Positions 40,351-51,747 of a DNA stretch of 64,000 bases are shown in pieces. The stretch's first letter is position 1. Every line of letters starts with the position of its first letter. Made by a program: the position numbers and the translations under genes. The notes under the pieces are model-generated. The model was not told the DNA's origin. It made no database searches and was given only the letters and a program-made list of their open reading frames with translations. Source of the DNA: Acarospora socialis (Eukaryota; Ascomycota; Lecanoromycetes; Acarosporales; Acarosporaceae); assembly GCA_025617375.2 (NCBI GenBank), contig JAMYGW020000009.1, forward strand, positions 124,001-188,000, read 5' to 3'.

Positions 40351-42870
40351 ATGGCAATGACGGACGCGCTTGGAGACATGACTGTCGATGTGCCTGTGGA
40401 TCCTGATGCACAAGCCACTGTTACCGACTTCCTCGACTACACCGAGTACCTTCCTTCGGATCTCATACGCTCCTTGACACTGATTCGCAAGCTTGACCAG
40501 TCCTACCTCAGCTCGACCTCCGCCGTCCATAACCTCACCAAAGTCTACGGCTCCCTGCCCACTATTCCCACGGATGAACGGCCGGATCCTGTTTCTCTTC
40601 GCAGCCAGATCTCACATAATCTCGATCATGCCATCAGCGCTCGCGAATCCTCTTACGCCGAAGCGTCCCGTCTGTACGACGTTGTGGACCGACACTACAA
40701 TCGCCTGACAAGCATCATTTCGAAACTACAATCCCTTCCCAAACCACCGTCTCGCGATCCAACACCTGTGCCTCAGCCTGCTTCACCACAACAGAACCGG
40801 TCTAGAGGAGGTAATGCCAACGCAGGCGCAGGTACTACGCCTCCACCTCGCATCACACTACGGCTTGATGGCGCACGAGCGGCGGCAGCGGCAGCGGCTG
40901 CTAGAGCGCCTAGCGCTGCACCTCGTGCAAGAAACCGAGGTCGCAAGGTCACTGTTCCGGGCGATGTTCTTCCACCGCCGAATCCTGACTCGCCACCTCC
41001 AAGCACCGTCTCTGATTGGGAGTCATTGCCGCCATCGCCCATACCGGTGGCTACCGCTCGCGTTGGAGCACCGTCGCGAAGTCGGTCCAGCAGACCGGGG
41101 CAAGTAAAGCCTCCTAAGCCACCGAAGCTCCCGAAGATCAAGCTTCCCAAGATCCCTCGCGGTCCAAGACCACCTGGTGTGATGGGCACAAATGTACATA
41201 GTGCGGTTGCCGGCATCTCGACGAGCAATGCACTATCCTTACTCGAACCTCCGCCTCCCGACGCCAAGCCAGGGAGCGAGCACGCTCCATGGATGCGACT
41301 TACGGAGTGGGAGATGGCCAAACTACGAAAGCGAATGAAGAAAAACGCGGTCTGGTCACCTAGCGAAACGATGATCAGGCGGGAACTTGCCGACCGTGGT
41401 CGTGGCCCTGAAAACTATCGCGCGACCAAGTTACGTGCTGAAGCCAACAATGAAGAATTCCTCGACTATGACAAGATCGCTTCAACAGCTCCTGGGAAGG
41501 TCCTTGCGCCTGGCGAGATCAGCGCGGATTCCTTGGGCATGGAAGAATCGCAACTCAGCAACCGCGGCATGAAGCTGAACGAGGCCAAGAAACTGAAGAA
41601 GGAGAACTTAGCAAGGGAACAAGCCGCTCAAGCTGCGATCGAGGCCGAGCAAGCAGCCACAAGACTGGGTGCGGTCGGTAGCGTGATCAGCAATCTGTTC
41701 AGCCCACGAACGGACGACGTCGGCGAGAGTGTCGTTGTCAACGCAGCCAAGGGGAAAGGCAGAGAGACAGCCAAATCTGCGACGGCGAAACGCAAAAGAG
41801 ACACGACGCCCAAGCAAGAAGACAGCCATGCCGAACCACCCGAACCGACCAAATCCCCGATATCCCCCACCAAACGATCTCCCAAGAGACGAAAGCTTGC
41901 AACACCCGCCCCCGCCCCCGTGCTAGCAGCAAACACCAGCACGACCACGACCTCCATCCCGCTCGCCGCAGCAGGCCGCTCCTCCTCCCGAGCATCCACG
42001 CCAACCATGCCCTCGCCAACCGAGACCAAAAAACCCGCAAATACCACCACCACCACCACAGCAACTCATGCCAAATCCCGCCGTCCATCCGTCGCGATCG
42101 CCGCGCCCATCGGCGGCAAAGCCTCCTCCCCTACCTCCCCGCGTCCCCCTTCCCGCAACCAACGCGCCTCCGTCCCCCGCTCCGCCAAACCCTCCGTCGA
42201 ACCGCAACCCGCAACCACCACGACCGCCGCCCGCGACCGCGCCCGCCGCGCCAGCACGACAAGCGTGCGCACCGCTCGCGATCCCACGCCAGCCCGCATC
42301 CCCGCTCCTCGCCGCAGCAAGCGTCCCGCGCCCGGGCCCGTGACGAGCAGCCAGGACGGCGGTGCGGCCGTCAGCGTCGGGCGACGGAAAGCGGCGCCCA
42401 GGAAACGAGGGGGGAGGAGAGTCACTCCGGCCGCAACGGCGACGACGAGAACGAGAGAGGAAGACGTGGAGGAAGAGACGGCGGGCGAGGGCGAGGAAAT
42501 GGACATCGACCCGGACGAGCCGCGCTACTGTCTTTGCGGCGACGTCAGTTTCGGGAACATGGTCTGTTGCGAGAATAGTGATGTATGTTTTCCCCCACCC
42601 CCACTATCGTATGCTCGTCCTTCTCTTCGCTGGATGTTTGTTTCTGTTCGGAGGCGGGATACTTGGGTCTTGGGTTGATGTTGACGTTGATGTGCGATAT
42701 AGTGCGAGCGCGAATGGTTCCATTTCGAGTGCGTGGGGCTCAGCGAGCCGCCTGGAAGGACGACGAAGTGGTACTGTCCGGAGTGTCGGAAGAGGTTGGG
42801 GGTTGGGGAGAAGGGGCAGGGGCTTGGTGGGGGTGGTGGAGGTGGGGGCAAGGGGGGAAGGAAGAAATGA
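40351..42870 (+). CDS. ING-family chromatin reader with PHD finger
   Basis: Exons 40351-42582 and 42703-42870 (intron 120 bp) give 799 residues. The N-terminal ING helical domain is at about 22-130 ([20 protein letters not shown], then [20 protein letters not shown]). A very long basic, Ala/Pro/Ser-rich disordered middle follows. The PHD finger spans 727-772: [20 protein letters not shown], then EREWFHFEC and WYCPEC. The cage residues for H3K4me3 (Y726, M737, W749) are present. The intron falls inside the finger, so both exons are needed. ING proteins are subunits of NuA4, NuA3 or Rpd3L histone-modifying complexes; which one applies is not clear. At about 800 residues it is at least twice the usual yeast ING length, all of the excess in the disordered linker. 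The C-terminus is Gly/Lys-rich. Confidence 0.9.
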
Positions 42871-43814
42871 AGGGGTTGAGGTGGTTTTGATGGGGCAGGA
42901 CGGGGTTAGTTGGGTCGGCTTGTTTGTCTTTGAGGGCAAACGATAGGAGGGATGGAGAGGACAGCGCGGATGTGAGAGATTGGTGTTGGAGACGACGTTC
43001 GCTTTTCGTTACGAAGGAAGGAAATGGGATGCGGAAGCTGGATCATGTGTTTACATTACCATACCTCAACGGAAACGTTGAAAAGTTTCTCGAAATCGTC
43101 AACATACAGTATTACGAACACAACATCACCTCTGCATTCAGATCTCGACATCTTCCTTCATTCCATAGGTAGTAAAATTACACATCGACTAATCCAGCGC
43201 ACCCAGCTTCTTCCGCAGCCGTAGCCACCGGTACAGGCCGTCTGAGTACATAACGTCGCGCACAACAACAACGAGATATCCATCCCATAAAGCGCGACCC
43301 CAATGCGAGGCCCGGTGAAGTGTAAAATCGGGGATGAGAGGCCTCCCAAAGGGCAATAGGATTACCGACACAGAGAGTATTGAAAAAGGAATGGGAATGG
43401 GACATTGGCATCAACAAGAAGTCAATCGCTAGATAGGTAGTCGAGCGAACCGCGGTGGAGCTAAGCCGAGAGATGAGACGAGACGGAAGAGGAAACGGAG
43501 TTGAGATGCGGAGAGGTAGAAGGTCGAGTGGGTTGTGTGAAGTGAAAAAGGTTGGGGTTGGATGCGGGAGGAGGATCGAGAGATGCAGCGTGATGTGGTA
43601 AGGGTAGAGAGAGAGCAATTACAAGATTCAGAAAGAACGCCATCATAGATTTGGGGTAACGTTGCGGAATACGGTCCATAAGTGTCAGGATTTGATGATT
43701 GAGTCTGTTCGAACCAAGATGTCGCAGATCTGGAGCACACAAGATGTCGGAAATGTTATGCCGTGAGGAAAAACAGTGAGCGCTAGGAAATCTCATCGAC
43801 GAGGTGAAGTCATA
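42871..43814. other. Convergent intergenic region
   Basis: Between the stops of the ING and the Ser/Thr-rich membrane protein genes. Overlapping minus-strand ORFs at 43178-43796 include a peptide ending YSDGLYRWLRLRKKLGALD, but I found no start, splice pair or family to support a gene. Confidence 0.45.
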
Positions 43815-45760
43815 TTATATCGTTTCCTCCGTGAACTTGGAGCCTCTTGAGCCAGTGAAGGACGGACGGCTTCGTCCAAACGCATCTCGCGGGTTGCTTC
43901 CAATCGCTGGCGGAGTCGTGCCTCTAGGCGTGGACGGACCTCGTGGTGGACTCGGTAGGCCTTCGAACCCTCCAGGTGAAGTGACAGGTGTTCTCGCCGG
44001 GCTGGGCCTCATGACGGCAACCTCCTTGTTTCTGGCATCGGTCCCTGCACTGGTCCCTCGTCCAGATGGGCCAGCCGAAGGACCGGCGAATCCAGGACCT
44101 GTGGGGGAGCCCGCGCCGCCGTAGAAGTTTCCTTGACTGTCTCGGTAGAATGAGGAGCCGGAAAGCGTCTCCTTGTCATAGCCACCACCGAATCCATCAC
44201 CGCCCGCTGTGAACATGGAAGGGAGCTTCCGACCACCTAGGTTCTGGAACCCACGCTCACTTGGCGCTGTTGAGACCGTTCGGGTTGTCTGACTCGATAG
44301 CGGTCGCAATCTTCTAAGGAAGCCAGGAGCGAGGGCTGCCGCGGCCAACGGGGTGTTGCTAGACCTCTCAGTCATGACGCCTGATTGGGCTGTGCCTGGT
44401 GGGGCAACCTCAGATTCATGCGCTGGTTCAATGGCTCGTTTCCTCCTTCGATGCCACCGGATCAGGAAAAGTAGGAGTACGGCGAGAAGGGCGAGACCAG
44501 CGACTCCGCCAACGACGCTTCCGACTACCGTAGGTGTAGGAGGGGTGGTGCTGTTGCCAGAATCGCTCCCGTTGCCAGATGCTCCTCCGCTTTGTGAGGG
44601 ACCGCTTGCACTCCCAGTTGCAGTGCCTGCGCCACCACCGCCAATACCCCCAACGCCTGTACCGGTTGAGCTGCTATGAAAGCTCGAAGAGTGAGTGGCT
44701 GAGGCCGATGACGAGTCTGCCGATGTCGTTGGGATGGTGCTGCTAGATGACTGAGAAGTAATCTCGGAAGAGCTACTGAAGGTATTGGAGGCACTAGTCT
44801 CCGTGGTAGACGTGAGTGACAAGGGGCTGGAAGTAGTTTCTATAGGGGTTGTGCTGGTGGTAGTGAACGTGGTGGTGCTGTCAGAATAAGTGAATGCTAA
44901 TGAGATTGATCAGTAAGGGCTATTGCCACGATATGGACAGAAGACATACTTATTATACTAAAATTTCCGATTGCGGTAAGTGAAGGAAAATCAGACGAAG
45001 TTCTGACAGAAGCCGACTGAATGGAGCTGCGACTCTGAGGATAATATGACGAGCTCGACGACTGTAGTGTTTGTGAGCTCGATGGATTGGTTCGAGTAGA
45101 GTTTGAGCTTTGTAATGGCGACGAGGGTTCGGGAGCAATGGCTGGGGCCGAGGTGGGTGCAATGCTTGATGCTGAAATGACTGAACTGGTTTGACCTGAA
45201 GTGACTGAATTGCTTGAAGCTGACATGACCGCATTGCTAGAAGCAAGCGGTGTTGTCGTGGTGAAGGGATAGGCCGGCACAGTGGGGAGCGTTTGAGGAG
45301 GCGTTGACGGATAGGGTGGAACAGCTGGTACGGTGAGTGGACCATAACTTGGGAAAGGTACAACGGTTGGAACTGTGGGTAAGGTTAAGGCGCCGATGGA
45401 GCTCTGACCATTCTCAACAACGACTTGCACCACTGACTGGATCACCGTTTTCATAGGTTCTGGAGATCCCGTATTATGTCTTGGTACCATTTGCCCACGG
45501 TGCATTTGTCGATGTCTGGCCCATAACGCCGAACGTCCCCCTATCGATCGACCTTGCTTCTGATTCGAATCGGCAACACCTTGAGTCTCTATCGAAGGAC
45601 CTGGGTGAGGCCCTCTGAGTGGTGGGTCTTTAGGGTCATCTTCCAGACCGCTTGGCACGCCGATGGAACTCATTTTCTCCGTGACTCCAGACCTTGAAAT
45701 GTCGATATTCGAGCGTCTGAATACCCTCGATATCCGTTGCCTTTTTGATGGTTGTTCCAT
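43815..45760 (-). CDS. Single-pass Ser/Thr-rich membrane protein
   Basis: Exons 44950-45760 and 43815-44896 (intron 53 bp, GTATGT..ACTGATC..TTAG) encode 630 residues. The first ATG in this frame is at 45760. Residues 1-110 are basic and lack a signal peptide. From about 120 to 390 the protein is mucin-like (Ser/Thr/Pro, for example SSSSYYPQSRSSIQS and TTTFTTTSTTPIETTSS) and probably O-mannosylated. One membrane segment (about 393-417, VGGVAGLALLAVLLLFLIRW) is followed by a basic stop-transfer RRRKR and a Gly/Ser/Pro-rich cytosolic tail ending KFTEETI. The shape recalls fungal wall sensors of the Mid2/Wsc type, but no WSC or Mid2 cysteine domain is present, and the missing signal peptide is odd; a 5' exon may have been overlooked. 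Confidence 0.75.
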
Positions 45761-47256
45761 AGATCCTCGTGGCAAAATCCACGTAGTGAGTGAATTCCAG
45801 TGTTGAAGCTGGGGGTGTCTTCGACCAGGGCTACCTTTGGATTCTTGAGCCAGGGGAGAGTTAGTGAGCTTGGAATTGCTGTCGCTCTTCGGTACTTGGT
45901 AAGTGTGCTGATGGAGTTTGTTTCTTATCAACGAGTGTGGAGTCCAATAAACTTATCGTATGTAGTGGTAAGCTTAAGCCGATGTGTCGAAAGAGTGAGT
46001 TGAAAGCTGAAGTAAACTGATTATTGGTGTAAAGACTGGAAGGTGTTGCTGCTGAAAAGAAAAAGCCGATGGTGGGCTGCATGTACGTCAAAGTGATTCT
46101 TCTGAAGGAGTGGACGCCTATCGAGTCAATGACTGGCGAAATTGGGGCTTTTGGGTGCTGTGCTCGATGTGTTAATTCCCGTGCTCATGAAAGGGCGAAC
46201 AGCAGCGACGATAGGTTCTCACCTTCCTAATACATGTACATTGCTGGATGTCCCCCAGATGATCAGAAGATGATCTGGTCACAGCTGGTATCGAATTATT
46301 GTACAAGCCGTGTACGTGTACTGTTCGCTCCTGTGTACTGTCGAACGTTGGATGCAGATTGCGCCCGTGTTTCACTGTGTGCGCTCGACCTGCGCCATGC
46401 CCTTCTATCCTCCAAACATCCCCCAAGACCTGAGAGAATTGACGACGACAACGACGAGACCAGGTTGTCGAAAGGTAGGGAGGACCGGAAAGGAATTGAA
46501 GGGAGGGAGATTGTTGATGTCGATGCAGTGGGATCGGCAAAGGGTCAACGGACGGCCAGACAGACGGTTCGATCGCCAAACTGTCGCTGTTCCTAGATAA
46601 CCACGCTTGACCATATTAAGGATATTAACCGAGCACTAGCGTCTAAGCGGACATTCGAAAGCGCAAAGTCTTGCAGCTGAAGATTAGAGGCCGCTTCACA
46701 AAGTAAATTGCATTCAATAAAAGAAGGAGACCGCTACAGAAGAAAGTCGACGACTACAAGACACTACCTTACCTACACAGACTGTATGAGTGCTCATCGT
46801 CTTGATGCCAGAGGCTATTGGTCTCTTGTCCAAACACCAGACTACTCAAGTATGACCATCTCCAGCTGAAAGGATAGCAGAAAGTTAAGACGAGATTAAC
46901 ATCGAGACATGATTGGCGTGCTCAAACTCATACTCTTCTCCAGCTTGAAAATAATAAGAATGCACCAGTCCGTTCTGCTTATCCGACAGGACAAACTCAA
47001 TTCCCACAGTTTGAGAAGTAAGCTAAGGTAATTATAGAACATCGCATGAAGCAAGCAAGCAGCAGCAGCGCAAGGATGCAGGCCCGAATGATGAGATGCA
47101 TGGATTGCAAGCCACAGCGCGCTGCTCATTTCCCTGAAGACTATGAAGACCTGGTCGCGGAAAGAAATCTTTATTTTCGAACCAGCAAACACCAATACCA
47201 ATACCAAGGACGGTTTACCCAGAAGATAACCGCGACATAACGTTACACATGTGTGA
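45761..47256. other. Intergenic with no clear gene
   Basis: ORFs at 46172-46600 overlap on both strands and lack domains. A CTACCTTACCTAC word lies near 46764. The right end (about 46900-47250) may be extra decayed element sequence next to the copia fossil, but I cannot show it. Confidence 0.45.
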
Positions 47257-47487
47257 TCAATCAAGGTTCTTCATTCCATCGACCTTCGATGGCTGTCCTT
47301 TCTGACCAGTAAGGTATGCTTCCGGATCAGCATTCATAGCTCGGAACCCTTCCGCCGCCATAAGGCCAGTTAAGTTCTTATGCCACAGTTGTGCTGACTG
47401 CTTCAATAATCCGTACAATCCCTTCACAATGCGGCAGGCCATCCTATCGGCCTGTTTGACGGTCACACCCTTTGGGATGCGCATATA
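47257..47487 (-). mobile_element. Ty1/copia retrotransposon fossil (reverse transcriptase fragment)
   Basis: The minus strand encodes about 75 residues with the copia reverse-transcriptase signature RIPKGV, CRIVKGLYGLLKQ, LWHKNLTGLM, then FRAMNADPEAYLTG. Only this part of pol is visible; no LTR, integrase or RNase H was found beside it. It is clearly a broken, old fragment, sitting 350 bp upstream of the large hydrolase gene. Confidence 0.8.
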
Positions 47488-47833
47488 GATACTTCATCCA
47501 TATTAAATGGTTACGTGGTGAGCCACGGCTACCTTATCTGGTGGACCTACATACTCCTACATCAACCTCATAGAGATGTTGATACCACATACAGGTTCAC
47601 CTCTGATACTCTCACCCAATGAATGCTGTCACATCCTCTCTGTCAGTATGTTAGCAATCTCCTGTTCTCAGTCTTCCAAGGGTATCCTGCACCCCGCAAT
47701 ATAAGAATCCCGGCCAATAGATCAACCACAGCCAAGTCTGTAACTTCGTACAGCTCGCAATCATTATTTGCGTTGATGATAGCAATCTGCCTCCACTTGC
47801 GCTCGACTGCATTGCCCGCAGATTGGTTCAGAT
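47488..47833. promoter_or_regulatory. Promoter region of the large hydrolase gene
   Basis: A minus-strand ORF (47643-47903) runs across the hydrolase start codon; its product (ERKWRQIAIINANNDCELYE) is not recognised and may belong to the same decayed element. The copia fossil borders this promoter. Confidence 0.45.
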
Positions 47834-50159
47834 ATGGCTGCACGGCAGCAGTATACACCGACATCATCTCAAAGTAGTCTCTCCCGGTCAAGGTCACCAT
47901 CACCGTCGACCAGGTCTCAAGATGGCTGGGCCCCTCAATTACCCCCTAGAGCCGGAACTATACATCTGACACCATACCCACAACCTCCTCCGCCTTACTC
48001 TGAGCATACTCCAGAACACCACTCTCAACCGTTAACGCATTCTTGGTCCTCTCAAGACCCGCGTTCATCGTCCACTCAATCACTTGTGCCCACAGACTCC
48101 GCCAGAGATGGCCTACGAACGTTGCTCCTCATCTACATCCACGGCTTTATGGGTAATGAGAGCAGTTTCAGGAGCTTCCCCGCACATGTGCACAATTTGG
48201 TTACGGCGACGTTGGCGGACACCCATGTGGTGCATACAAAGATATATCCCAGATACAAGTCGAGACGCGCGATTGAGTATGCCAGAGACGATTTCAGCAA
48301 TTGGTAACTCCCTCATGTGTACTTACCAAAGGGTATTGGCCTTGGTGATGCTGACCGTTTTATTCAGGCTCTGTCCACACGAGTCGCCGGAGACCGACGT
48401 GATACTGTTAGGGCATAGCATGGGAGGCATTCTCTCTGCCGAGGTGGCTCTTCTAGCCCCATACTCGCCCGCCAGTCGAGAGCTATCTCGGCACAGGATA
48501 CTTGGGACGATCAGCTTTGATACTCCGTTCCTTGGCATGCACCCTGGAGTAGTCGTCAGCGGCATTGGTAGCCTCTTCCGACCTGCGGCGGATCCGCCAG
48601 AGATGCTATCGGCGCAAGGCAATGGGGATAACACTCCATCATGGCCGGTGGACTCGGCTGCAGCTTCGTCATCGTCGCAGACTGGAGAGTACTTTGATTT
48701 GGTGTCGACAGATGCAGGCAGTGCGCTATCCCCGTTCGCGTCACCCTCGAATGACCCAAACTACAACCCACCGTTTCCAAACGATGTTCGAATCCCAATC
48801 CGTACCGGTTGGGACAATGCGATGCACTTCATTACGAAGCACTCTGATGGTCTGACCAAAGCCACCACAGCTTACGTCACGTCACACCTCGAGTTCGGTG
48901 GCTGTCTTGCCGACTACAGAGGTCTCAAGAATCGCTACGCCAGACTCAGGGCTTTAGAGGACGTGGATGAGTTGAGCCAAGATCTAAATAAGGGTGAGAA
49001 GCTAAAGCGGAGAGTCCGATTTGTCAACTACTATACAGCCAGTACTGGCAGGGGAAAGACGGCACACGAATCTGGGAGACGACAATCTGAGCAGCGGCGT
49101 CGGTCTCCCAGACCGATAGAAATTGAAATGCACGATATGGGCGTCTCAAATAGGCTGTCATCCTCGACCACAAGATCTGTATCGAAAAGTCCACGGATAT
49201 CGATCGAAGAGCATCGAGACGGACACGTGCTTCCTCATCCACTTCAAGATCCAGATGAGGCCGGTTTGGACAGGGAAGCTCGTCAAGATGACACCGGGTC
49301 CGAGGAGAACGAAGGATTGGACAACATCGACCCTTCACCCATCCAAGACAACACCTCACAAGATACGCAGGATGGGGCAATGCAGCCCACTCCGTCACGT
49401 TCAAAAAACGAACCACCACATCCGCCCAACGACCCCCTTTCCCGCTCAGAAACAGACACCTCCCCCCAGCCACCGCCAGACCTCTCCTCTCTCCCTCCAA
49501 TCCCACCCATCCCCACCGCACCAGCCCCTTTCGATCCGACGGCCTACACAGCCAAAGACACGCGCAAGCTGGCCGAGAAGGAACACGCCAGGCTGGTGAA
49601 AACTTACCAACGGGCCCTCAAAGACCGCGACAACGCCATCAAAGACCGACGCAAGCTGCTCGAGAAGCGGGAGAAGAAAGCGCGGCAGGAGCGCGAGAAG
49701 CAAGCCAAAGCGGACGAGAAGCAGCTCCGAGCGGACGAGAAGCAGCGTCTCCGGGACGAGAAGTCGCCGGCTTCGCCTTCCAACTCGACGCGGGAGAAGG
49801 AGAAGGAGAAAGACAAAGACAAGCACAAACAACATCCCCACGCGAAAGCCAAAGCCAAAGACAGACACCGAGAAAAGCACGTCCTGATCAAACCTCTCCC
49901 GAAGGATCGCAAATTCTGCGTCCTCCCGCCGAAGAACGAAGCCGGGATCCGGGACCCATGCTGGGTGCGCGTGTACATGGCCGGCGTCGACGAGGTCGGG
50001 GCGCACTGCGGATTGTTTGTGCCGGCGGGGGCGCATTACGAGCGGTTGGTGGGCGATGTGGGCGAAAGGATTGCGGAGTGGGTGAGGGAGGGGGAGAGCG
50101 TGAGGGTTGTTAGGGCGCTGAAGGAGGGGGAGAGGAAGGGAGGCGGGGTGGGTGGGTGA
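47834..50159 (+). CDS. Alpha/beta hydrolase with charged coiled C-terminus
   Basis: Exons 47834-48303 and 48368-50159 (intron 64 bp, GTAACT..TGCTGACC..TTCAG) give 753 residues. The lipase-type core starts LLLIYIHGFMGNESSFRSFP (oxyanion HG at 103-104) and has the nucleophile elbow GHSMGG (S174). Then come SFDTPFLGMHPGV and, after an insertion, WDNAMHFITKHSDGL. The core resembles DUF676/PGAP1-like serine hydrolases. The catalytic Asp and His are not certain. The second half is disordered, then a very charged helix (about 560-660, KEKEKDKDKHK) and a conserved end domain (KFCVLPPKNEAGIRDPCWVR, VYMAGVDEVGAHCGLF). Fungal orthologues share this architecture; substrate and location are unknown. Confidence 0.87.
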
Positions 50160-50906
50160 GTAATGGACAGTAGGTAAGGAGGGAAGGAGGGAGGGGAAAG
50201 GAAACGATGAGTTTCTGAGTTTGCGAAACTGAATTTTGAGCGGATGGAGAGATACCCCCCTTTTTCTATGACTAGCGAATAGCGATAAGGTACCTAACCT
50301 CATATACGAAGCGCTGGGTTTCGTCCTGTCTGCTGTTCGTTGTGAGGAAATTGCTTTCTATACCGTTCAGATTCTGTGTGCACGCATGTATTGGTCATCC
50401 CTCTCCGCACCGTCCCATAGTAGAAGACTAACACGAAGCCCTCATTCACCATTACCACGTCCCCACACTCCACATAGTCCGATACTTGTCGAAAGTTGAT
50501 GTTGTTACCAAAATCTAATACACAAAAAATCATGTTATCTAACGAAGGAAGCGAGCGGCTAGGCTCAATTTCTGACACACCCCCTTGAGCCATACCGCCG
50601 TGACTGCTGATAACAAAGCCTGAAAAACAGGCAACTGGCTATGCCTTGGAGAAGATGTGCTAGGCTGTCGTCACAGCTGTGAGTGAACAGGAAGAGAAAG
50701 TGAGATCATTCAGCACAGATGAGAAGGAACTCTTGGACAAGATGAGGTCCTGTAAACAACAGCTTGAGGAGTGTGTTGATCTATCAGCACTGATTTCACA
50801 GTCAGGCAGTTGAGCTATCAACTCAGAGATCTAAGGATAAGGGTTAGAATAGAAGACATAATGAGGATACCCTATTGTTATAGGGCATGCAGAGTATGCA
50901 TACAGG
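50160..50906. other. 3' flank, no gene
   Basis: ORF 50300-50593 (minus) has no domain. From about 50640 the sequence appears to be decayed coding-like DNA of unknown origin leading into the minisatellite. Confidence 0.45.
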
Positions 50907-51012
50907 GTGTTGTCCACAGAATGTTGTTCACGAGGTGTTGTCCACAGGGTGTAAGCACAGGCCACATGAAGTGTTACGCATGGAGTGTTATACACAGGGT
51001 GTTACACACGGA
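50907..51012 (+). repeat. 14-bp minisatellite, seven units
   Basis: Units start at 50907, 50921, 50935, 50949, 50971, 50985 and 50999. Consensus is GTGTTRYMCACRGG; six units are 14 bp and the fourth is 22 bp. They group into an earlier GTTGTCCAC subtype and a later GTTAYRCAC subtype. Confidence 0.88.
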
Positions 51013-51158
51013 GTACCTTATTGCTACAACTTCTGCGCCTCTTGACACTTGCAGTGGAATTTACTGTAAGCTTCCTGCTCTTTTGCTCCAAGCATCCTCC
51101 AACACATTCTCCTGAGTGTATTTCCGCAGCTTGCTGCAACCTAAGTGGGTCCTAGTAG

Positions 51159-51416
51159 TCACTCTGCAAAATTGTGCTCTGCGAGTCTAGGAATTGTGGA
51201 GGTGTTGATGTTGACATTTGCCATTTTGTGTGGTAGTACTAGGACTTGTGATAATGGGGACAGCAAGGTAAGAATTGTGGATATAGGGCTGCGGGGGCCC
51301 TTCGTAAGATCGTCGCCGGCTACCAAGATCGTCGGCCACTGAAAGTTGTCCGTAAACTGATTGACATGCAACAAATGGAAATGTCCCCTTCGTGTTTGTT
51401 TCAAGGATACTATCAC
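51159..51416 (-). mobile_element. Possible copia gag-leader fossil
   Basis: The minus strand encodes MANVNINTSTIPRLAEHNFA, resembling the first residues of copia Gag proteins, preceded by leader-like sequence. Only a short piece is visible and no LTR was found. If correct it is a broken remnant, perhaps of the same family as the fossil at 47257. Confidence 0.3.
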
Positions 51417-51747
51417 GTGCTTGTCTATGAGAGTTGATTTTATCTTAAGTGATGATATACTAGTCTACAAGACGGACTTGAGCACAATATTCAAGGGTAG
51501 GGAACTCATCATGTGAAAGGAGAATAGGGTGCAGCTGTTGATGTTGCGAAAGTAGTAATTAGAGTGATATCTCGTAGGTCACTACTCCGTAAAGCGGCTG
51601 TTGGGCTTGAGTCTGGGAAAGACACGTCACGAGATCTCGCGTTCAACGGCGCGTCTGCCTGATTCCACCTCAACTTCACTTATCTCTCCGTCTTGAACAT
51701 GACTTCCGGCCGGCCTGTTGGAGTAGTAGAATTCAACACCTATCATA
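51417..51747. other. Promoter region of Ku80
   Basis: 331 bp before the Ku80 start. Contains ACTACTCCGTAA (about 51583), a word seen again near 63803. No gene seen. Confidence 0.5.

Noticed and set aside
43178-43618. Minus-strand ORF of 146 codons and an alternative frame ending YRWLRLRKKLGALD.
   Set aside because: No ATG in the better-looking frame, no convincing intron to join it to an upstream exon, and no family match.
48084-48367. ORF starting at 48084 reads through the hydrolase intron and could be taken as the g gene start.
   Set aside because: Its first part is a wrong frame of exon 1; the intron 48304-48367 has strong signals and joins NW to LCPHESPETDV in the family-consistent frame.
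50907-51012. TTGTCCACAG words look like bacterial DnaA boxes, and the array could be mistaken for a replication origin or CRISPR.
   Set aside because: The surroundings are clearly fungal nuclear genes; units abut with no spacers and diverge gradually, as in a minisatellite.
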